64,000 bases of DNA. It comes from Bacteroidota bacterium. GTDB taxonomy: Bacteria > Bacteroidota > Bacteroidia > Chitinophagales > Chitinophagaceae. Below, piece by piece: positions 58,090-64,000 of this stretch. The notes under the pieces were generated by a model. That model saw only the letters and a program-made list of their open reading frames with translations, was not told the origin of the DNA and did no database searches. The translations under genes and the position numbers were made by a program. The stretch's first letter is position 1; every line of letters begins with the position of its first letter. The stretch covers positions 434,001 to 498,000 of the forward strand of contig JAIUNV010000002.1 of the NCBI GenBank assembly GCA_020161435.1, read 5' to 3'.

Positions 58090-61000
58090 TTAGTATTTCA
58101 GCAACTTTTCTGTGCGGCTAAAACCATCGTACTGCAACTGCACATAGTACAGGCCGGCTGGCAGATGCGCCGTGCTTACCTGAAGGGTTTGCGGCGGATT
58201 GGCGGTCCATTGCCACTGCTGCAACACTTGTCCGGTGGCGCTGATGAGGCGGGCACTGCGCCAGCGGGGTTCCGGCTGATAATGCCAAATGAGGAACTGC
58301 CCGCTAAACGGATTTGGGTACACGCCGAAACCAGCAGCCTTGAGAGCAGCAGGTACATTTTTGGAAAGGATGCGCAGGTCATCGAGCCAGCCATTGTTGC
58401 TACCGCCAGCTTTCAACCTGAATGCCAGTTGAAATGGCGTACTGGCGCTGGGTAACAAAGCAGTCAGGTCAATGGTGTCTTTTTGCCAATGGGAAGCCTG
58501 TGGCAAATAATCGGCATCGGTAGCCGGGGCTGTATGCCAGCGGTTGCCGAACCGGGCGGCCACGGTTTGCCAGTTGAGGCCGCAATCATTGCTCCACAAA
58601 ATTTCCAGCGTATCTCCGGCTGTGGCATCAATGGCTGAAGTGGGTGCTGAAGCTTTGGTAAAATACAACAGTAACGAGTCTGCATTGCTGATGGGTGCCA
58701 TCACCGGCAACCGCCATTCGTATGTGTTGGTTGATGTTTGTCCGAAACGCTTTGCCAGCAAGGCTTTGCTGCCACTCGCCGCTGCGGCATTGCTACTCAT
58801 CCACCCCTGATTGACAGGTGTGCTAGTCCAGCCCACAGGCACGGATGCATTGTCTTCCATTGAAGTTTGGTATGGCAACGAAGCATTGCCTGCCACACTC
58901 ACCCATACCCGCAGCGTATCATTTATTGCAAAAGGATCTTGAATGCCGCCTAATGGCTGTACTACAAAATGCAATTGCTGTACACCAAGGTTGAGGTTAA
59001 CTGGCTTGAATGGTAAGGAAGTATCCTTATTGGCAGTCAATGCCAAGGCTGCATATTGAGCCGAATCGATGCGTTGGCCATTTTGCAACAACACAATTTG
59101 TGCTGACTGCAACATGGCAGCACCGTTATTGCGGAGCAGTATGCGTGGTGTAAAAATAGTATTGCACAACACCGTGTCCGTTGTACCTGCCAAACCTGGC
59201 AAACTCAGGTCGGCTTTGTTGCGTTCAATCATGCGTACCCGTATGTTGTCGAGCCACAGGTTTTGGCCAAACTTATTGGTACCAATAAAGCCAATACTTA
59301 CCGTAGCGCCGGCAGGAATACTGGCCGGCAGTTTCAATTGTCTCATTGCCCAGTCGCTGCTGTTGAAGGGTACAAACTCAGCGGTAGAAATACCCGGCAC
59401 CGTTGCCAAGCCTACCCCGCCTGCTTTCCATAAGGTTTGATAGGTGGTGCCGCAATCGAGGCTGTATGCTACTTCCAAAGAATCGGCCAGATCTGCATCG
59501 GGTGCATAGGCCCGGTAAGCATAATCAAACAACACAATAACAGAGTCTGCTACGCTGGCATCGGGCATAGTGAAAGCTGCGGTACGCAAGGTTTCTTTGC
59601 TGTTGTTGCCGTTTTGGGTATAGGCATTCATCAGCACCGAAATATCATCGCCGGCAGAGCTACCAGCCAGTTGCAGGCGACGCCATGTTTTGCCATCGGC
59701 AACCAAACTTCCGTTGGGCCCGCCATCCTGCAATCGCCAGCCAAGCGGTGGATAGGTAGTGCTGGTAAAACTTTCTTCGATGGGTAAGTCTTTTACAGCA
59801 CAAGCCGTGTTGCCTGCAAACATAACAGGTGCCCCATATTCCCAACTGGTTCCATTGAACTGATAGGGATACAAAGCATAGTAATAGGTCTGATCGGCTT
59901 GCAAACCTGTGTGCACAAATCCAGTCTGGTTACCCTGTTGCAACCGTTGTCCTCCGCCGGGAATAATGGTTACTGCGGCAGGGTCGCCGGTGGGGGTACC
60001 AAAGCTGCCATCGGTACTGGTGGCCAGCAGTAAGCCCCGCTGCGGGCATTGACGCTGCCACGATAATTGAATGCTGTTGTTGCTGCCAATGGCTTGTGGC
60101 AAGCTTGCCGTAACGGGCACGGTTGCGGAAATCGTTTCGCCCAAACTGTACACGCTGCCATCGGCATTGCTGGCCCAAATGCGCAGCTGCCAACGGCTAC
60201 CATCCATGGGCATGGGAATGGTAACGGTGTTCGCATTGCCGCTATACACTACCGTGCCGCCACCAGGTAAAGTTTGTCCTTCGGTATAGGTTTGATAAAA
60301 TGGTACTCCAATGAAGGCATCGGCAGGAACCATGGCCACCAACACTTTACTGGCAGCAGCGGGGATGGCCCATTGCAACTGCCAGGTGCTGCACGCTGGC
60401 TGCAGCGAAAAATTGGTAACGGCAGCCAGCGTAGCACTGTTGGCCAAGGAATCTGTCCGCAGCATGCTCTTGCCCACATTCAAACGGCCGGTGCCCAACT
60501 TGCCGAATAGGTTAGCCGTATTGATGGGATAAATATTATCGACACCAAATTGCAAGAGGCTGCGGAGGTCATCGGCCAGCATTTTGCCCGGGGCACGACT
60601 CACCAGCAAGGCCGCAGCCCCACTCACCAGCGGGCAAGCCATTGATGTGCCAAACAGGTTGCCATAATTGCTACCCGTGATGGTGCTCAGCATGGGTTGA
60701 GATGCATCGCCACCGGGGGCGGTTATATCTACCCAGCTACCAAAGTTGGAGTAGCCAGCTTTTTCATCGTTGTGCGTAGCCGCTGCTACTGCCAATACCC
60801 TGTTGTAGGCAGGTGGAAAATAGGTTTGCTCGGTACCATTGTTGCCCGCAGAAAAGATAACGATGCCGCCTTTCAGAACAGTGCCGCCACCATTGGCAAT
60901 GAAATAATCGATGGCATCGGCGGTGTATTGCGGAAAGAAATTGGGGGCATTGTAGCTCCAGCTGTTTTGCGAAATAGCAGCGCCGTTGTTGGCAGCATAT

Positions 61001-61866
61001 ACAAACGACAACGCTTCGTGACCGGCCACTACGGGTGTACCGCCGATGATTTGCAGGCTCATCATTTTTACCCCTGTGCTGGCCGTGCCATTGCCACCGG
61101 CCACACCAGCAATGCCTGCAGCGTTGTTGCGCACCGCTGCCAGCAAACCTGCTACATGGGTACCGTGGTTGTCGTCGGTGAGCTGGGTATTGTTGGCTAC
61201 AAAATTGAAAGACTTGCCTTGCCACATATTGCTTTGCAAATCGGGATGCGATAGCTGCACACCGCCATCATGCACGGCCACTATGACATCGCTGCTGCCG
61301 GTGGTAAAATTCCATGCCGGTGACACATTGATATCGGCACCTACCCTGCCAGCGGTTTGGCCGCTGTTGCGTAAATACCATTGGTTGGCAAAAAACGAAT
61401 CGTTGGGATCGGCATGGAGTTCAATTTTGCCTACGGCATCGGCCCACGCCACTTCGGGCAGGGAGCGAAACATGCTGCACACCTGCATTACCGGTAAGTC
61501 GGCCGAAAAGCGAACAGTCATCCAACGCATCAATCCGGCTTGCTCCATTTGCTGCTGTGCCAGAGCGTTTTCGTCGGCATTGGCGAGCTCGTACACAGTT
61601 TTGAAGAGGGTATCTACTTTGCTGGCGGCAATTTTTTGCAGGGCTTTATCGAGGTTGGCCGAACCAGTTTGCCAGCCATTGGCTGTTTTTTTCCATGGCA
61701 AATGTGCAAATTCCGGTTTCATTTTTACCTGTACCACGCCTTCGTACACCGACGAAGCCGGTAGCTGAAGCGGATACACGGCAGTGGTTTGCGCCTGTAG
61801 CCAAGCCGGCCAGCAACAAACGGTGAGCAGCCATCCGATAATAAAAAGGGTGTGTCGATTCCGCAT
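58090..61866 (-). CDS. Large secreted subtilisin-like (S8) protease with type IX sorting domain
   Basis: A 1258-residue exported protein. Signal peptide (LFIIGWLLTVCCWPAWLQA), propeptide-like region, then the S8 catalytic triad: Asp200 in VAVHDGGVQ, His234 in NHGTHVAG, Ser408 in GTSMACP. Two jelly-roll or adhesin-like blocks (about residues 690-860 and 1000-1150; ESFTSTTYPPLGW; TSMEDNASVPVGW) follow. The end (GVYPNPFSGQFLIW ... LPAGLYYVQLQYDGFSRTEKLLKY) is a type A T9SS sorting domain. It is therefore a surface-attached or released protease. Confidence 0.93.
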   Translation of the reverse strand: MRNRHTLFIIGWLLTVCCWPAWLQAQTTAVYPLQLPASSVYEGVVQVKMKPEFAHLPWKKTANGWQTGSANLDKALQKIAASKVDTLFKTVYELANADENALAQQQMEQAGLMRWMTVRFSADLPVMQVCSMFRSLPEVAWADAVGKIELHADPNDSFFANQWYLRNSGQTAGRVGADINVSPAWNFTTGSSDVIVAVHDGGVQLSHPDLQSNMWQGKSFNFVANNTQLTDDNHGTHVAGLLAAVRNNAAGIAGVAGGNGTASTGVKMMSLQIIGGTPVVAGHEALSFVYAANNGAAISQNSWSYNAPNFFPQYTADAIDYFIANGGGTVLKGGIVIFSAGNNGTEQTYFPPAYNRVLAVAAATHNDEKAGYSNFGSWVDITAPGGDASQPMLSTITGSNYGNLFGTSMACPLVSGAAALLVSRAPGKMLADDLRSLLQFGVDNIYPINTANLFGKLGTGRLNVGKSMLRTDSLANSATLAAVTNFSLQPACSTWQLQWAIPAAASKVLVAMVPADAFIGVPFYQTYTEGQTLPGGGTVVYSGNANTVTIPMPMDGSRWQLRIWASNADGSVYSLGETISATVPVTASLPQAIGSNNSIQLSWQRQCPQRGLLLATSTDGSFGTPTGDPAAVTIIPGGGQRLQQGNQTGFVHTGLQADQTYYYALYPYQFNGTSWEYGAPVMFAGNTACAVKDLPIEESFTSTTYPPLGWRLQDGGPNGSLVADGKTWRRLQLAGSSAGDDISVLMNAYTQNGNNSKETLRTAAFTMPDASVADSVIVLFDYAYRAYAPDADLADSLEVAYSLDCGTTYQTLWKAGGVGLATVPGISTAEFVPFNSSDWAMRQLKLPASIPAGATVSIGFIGTNKFGQNLWLDNIRVRMIERNKADLSLPGLAGTTDTVLCNTIFTPRILLRNNGAAMLQSAQIVLLQNGQRIDSAQYAALALTANKDTSLPFKPVNLNLGVQQLHFVVQPLGGIQDPFAINDTLRVWVSVAGNASLPYQTSMEDNASVPVGWTSTPVNQGWMSSNAAAASGSKALLAKRFGQTSTNTYEWRLPVMAPISNADSLLLYFTKASAPTSAIDATAGDTLEILWSNDCGLNWQTVAARFGNRWHTAPATDADYLPQASHWQKDTIDLTALLPSASTPFQLAFRLKAGGSNNGWLDDLRILSKNVPAALKAAGFGVYPNPFSGQFLIWHYQPEPRWRSARLISATGQVLQQWQWTANPPQTLQVSTAHLPAGLYYVQLQYDGFSRTEKLLKY

Positions 61867-61974
61867 AGCAATGTTCAAAGATAGCCGAAGCCCCAAGAGA
61901 TACGCCAAACGTTGAAGGGCCGGATGAAATTATCCACCGGTTTCAATTCCTGACATCCACCATGCCTCAAACCT

Positions 61975-61982
61975 TATTTTTG
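61975..61982 (+). promoter_or_regulatory. Possible -7 box for the glycosyltransferase gene
   Basis: TATTTTTG fits TAnnTTTG; it lies about 90 bases before the next ATG. No convincing -33 element. Confidence 0.35.
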
Positions 61983-62070
61983 CGGATTGAAGCGGGGTAT
62001 GCGTTGGCTGTGAAGAATCCTGACATGCCTTAGCTGACAGCTATCCCCGTACCCCAAAACACGCATCCGA

Positions 62071-63204
62071 ATGAATTGGAACGACATACTACATCAATGG
62101 CCTTTTTATATTTTTCTTGCACTATGCCTCACCCTTCTCATCCAGCTGCTGTATAACCTGTACTTTTTTCTTCGCTTTTTGCTCTACAAATCGAAGGACA
62201 AGTTTCAGTCGCAAACGCATCCGGTGAGTGTGATTATTTGTGCCAGAGATGAGGCCCATAACCTGGAGCAAAACCTGCCGCCCATTCTTACGCAGCAATA
62301 CCCCACCACGCATGAAGTAATGGTGGTCAACGACAATTCATTCGACGATACCAAGTTTTTTCTGGAAGAGCTGGAGCGGATGTTTCGTCATTTGAAGCCC
62401 GTGAACCTGACGCAAGAAGCCAAGCATATTCCCGGTAAAAAATATCCGTTGAGTATAGGCATAAAATCGAGCAAGTTTGAAGTAATGCTGCTCACCGATG
62501 CCGATTGCAAACCCGCCAGCGAATGGTGGATTCAAAAAATGCAGGACGCTTATACCGACGACATTGAAGTAGTGTTGGGCTATGGTGCACACGAAAAAAA
62601 GCCGGGCCTGTTCAACAAGCTGGTACGTTTTGAAACCTTTCATACAGCACTGCAATATTTCAGTTATGCGCTGGCAGGTACACCCTATATGGGCGTGGGA
62701 CGCAACCTCAGCTATCGCAAAAATTTGTTCTTCAAAGCCAAGGGGTTTTCCAGTATCAACCACATTCCAGGTGGTGATGATGACATGTTCATCAACAAAG
62801 TGGCGACCAAAGAAAACACGGCCATAGTGATTGATCCGGATGCGTTTACCTACAGCGAACCGGCCGCCGATTTTGCACAGTGGTGGAAGCAAAAAAACCG
62901 TCACTACAGCACAGCGAAATATTATAAAACAAGCCATCAGTTTTTGCTGGGTACTTATGCGTTAGTGAACTGGTTGTTTTACCCACTACTCATTGTGAGT
63001 GCCATCTTTTTCAGCTGGCAGTTTGCTTTAGGAGCACTCGCTTTCCGCTGGCTGATGCAAGGCATTGTATGGGGCAAAGCCATGCAGCGCCTGAAAGAAA
63101 ATGATTTGATTCCGTTGTTCTGGTTGTTGGATATCTGGCAGTTTTTCTACTACATCATTTTCTCGCTGTCGGTATTTGTGAAGCCGAAGAGTAGTTGGAA
63201 GTAG
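62071..63204 (+). CDS. Membrane glycosyltransferase, family 2
   Basis: A 377-residue GT-A enzyme with an N-terminal membrane helix (FYIFLALCLTLLIQLLYNLYFFL) and two or three at the C-terminus. Catalytic parts: VSVIICARDEAHNLEQNLPPIL, MVVNDNSFDD, LLTDADCKPAS (DxD-type metal motif), GVGRNLSYRK, and HIPGGDDDMFINKV, in which the DDD stretch gives the base; the final (Q/R)xxRW motif appears as KQKNRHYSTAKYY. Sugar and acceptor unknown. An envelope glycan is likely. Confidence 0.87.
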   Translation: MNWNDILHQWPFYIFLALCLTLLIQLLYNLYFFLRFLLYKSKDKFQSQTHPVSVIICARDEAHNLEQNLPPILTQQYPTTHEVMVVNDNSFDDTKFFLEELERMFRHLKPVNLTQEAKHIPGKKYPLSIGIKSSKFEVMLLTDADCKPASEWWIQKMQDAYTDDIEVVLGYGAHEKKPGLFNKLVRFETFHTALQYFSYALAGTPYMGVGRNLSYRKNLFFKAKGFSSINHIPGGDDDMFINKVATKENTAIVIDPDAFTYSEPAADFAQWWKQKNRHYSTAKYYKTSHQFLLGTYALVNWLFYPLLIVSAIFFSWQFALGALAFRWLMQGIVWGKAMQRLKENDLIPLFWLLDIWQFFYYIIFSLSVFVKPKSSWK

Positions 63205-63302
63205 TGCCGTTCCGGCGTTGATAAGTTGATTGGTTGAAGAGTTGACAAGTAAATACACCTCAATTTTGAACTACTCATTTCATTGATAACCGTTCTATAC
63301 TC

Positions 63303-63959
63303 ATGGATATTCTGACGAAATACTTCGCTGATTTTACACCTACACAACTGCAGCAATTGCAGGCGCTGAAAGGGTTGTACAAAGAATGGAATGAAAAAAT
63401 CAATGTCATTTCCCGCAAGGATATCGACAGCTTGTATTTGAAGCATGTGTTGCATTCGTTGAGTATTGCGGCCATCTTCGATTTTCAGCCCGGCATGCAG
63501 GTGATTGATATTGGCGCTGGTGGCGGTTTCCCTTCTGTACCCTTGGCCATTTTTTTTCCGGAAGTGCAGTTTCATGCGGTGGACAGCATCAACAAAAAAC
63601 TAACGGTGATTCAAGAAGTGGCTGCAGGTGCCGGTATCCCAAACATTACCACTCAGCATACCCGTGCCGAGCAAATCACCAACCGTAAGTTTGATGTGGC
63701 CGTAAGCCGTGCTGTAGCACCATTAAAAGATTTATTGAGCTGGAGTAAACACTTGCTAAACAAACCATCTGAAGTTCGCAAGCATTTTGGTGCACAAGCC
63801 ACTGAAGACATGGAAATACCAGCCGGGCTCATTTGTTTGAAAGGCGGCGATCTGGCTCAAGAAATTCACGACAGTGGCCGCAAGCCTTTTATTTGGCCCA
63901 TCAATGAAATTTTTCCGGAAGAATTCTTCAATGAAAAGTTTGTATTGCAGGTAAAATAA
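63303..63959 (+). CDS. rsmG: 16S rRNA (guanine527-N7)-methyltransferase
   Basis: A 218-residue SAM enzyme that methylates G527 of 16S rRNA. Motifs: YKEWNEKINVISRKDIDSLYLKHVLHSLSI, SAM loop VIDIGAGGGFPSVPLAIFFPEVQFHAVDS, KKLTVIQEVAAGAG, and DVAVSRAVAPLKDLLSW. Length and order agree with RsmG (GidB). It follows the glycosyltransferase gene by about 100 bases. Confidence 0.94.
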   Translation: MDILTKYFADFTPTQLQQLQALKGLYKEWNEKINVISRKDIDSLYLKHVLHSLSIAAIFDFQPGMQVIDIGAGGGFPSVPLAIFFPEVQFHAVDSINKKLTVIQEVAAGAGIPNITTQHTRAEQITNRKFDVAVSRAVAPLKDLLSWSKHLLNKPSEVRKHFGAQATEDMEIPAGLICLKGGDLAQEIHDSGRKPFIWPINEIFPEEFFNEKFVLQVK

Positions 63960-64000
63960 TGCTCATCAAACAATGTATTGCTAAGCCTTTCTGCTCTATG

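Overview
The window is chromosomal DNA from a Bacteroidota bacterium, most like a member of the Chitinophagaceae. Support comes from several features: a subtilase with a C-terminal type IX secretion sorting domain, promoters that fit the Bacteroidota -7 consensus TAnnTTTG, a futalosine-route menaquinone gene, an alpha-oxoamine synthase of the sphingolipid/sulfonolipid type, and the sigma54 regulator-lptE-secG gene order. The genus cannot be fixed from the sequence alone.

Host part 1 (1-22.9 kb) holds cell-envelope and housekeeping genes. They include a secreted propeller-like protein (cut by the window edge), an AmiD-like amidase, a flavin reductase-like protein, a degenerate UmuD-like protein facing two degenerate 2H-phosphoesterase-like paralogues across a possible operator, a TonB-like protein, folC, an alpha-oxoamine synthase, an AlkA-like glycosylase, mnmD, miaB, a MntA/HepT toxin-antitoxin pair, a sigma54 activator with lptE and secG, mltG, a YihY protein, a redoxin, malic enzyme, class II aldolase and a ThuA-like protein. 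Host part 2 (46.1-64 kb) carries tRNA-Glu, gap, pgk, a MOSC protein, a papain-like protease, an M1 peptidase, ogt, csaA, mqnE, a 1258-residue subtilase, a glycosyltransferase and rsmG.

Between them a 23.2-kb element (22921-46113) sits in the 3' end of tRNA-Glu. It is bounded by a 15-bp direct repeat, with a tyrosine integrase at the right end and a divergent repressor switch at the left end. It has no recognisable terminase, portal, tail, Zot or A32-type packaging ATPase. It carries instead a rolling-circle-type initiator (with a hairpin just upstream that looks like a nick site), a single-strand DNA-binding protein, a run of small membrane proteins, candidate capsid proteins, a transglutaminase-like virion protein, a histone-tail-like basic protein, a GH108 muramidase, an M23 peptidase, and exported spike-like proteins with signal peptides, a membrane anchor or a lipobox. 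I read it as a non-tailed, probably membrane-containing prophage that replicates by rolling circle. It recalls Finnlakeviridae/Corticoviridae in strategy but is much larger and has no clear close relative that I can name.

Two features inside the element stand out. The first is a row of four attC-like imperfect palindromes (27486-29050) separating three AT-richer single-ORF units, which looks like an integron-style cassette array without an integron integrase (a CALIN). The second is a dnaX-type slippery heptamer (A AAA AAG at 31277-31283) that would join a membrane-anchored LEA-like protein to a GIY-YIG domain lacking any start codon of its own. The element also has tandem early terminators, repeated putative integrase arm sites, two toxin-antitoxin-like modules and a possible small RNA before its right end.
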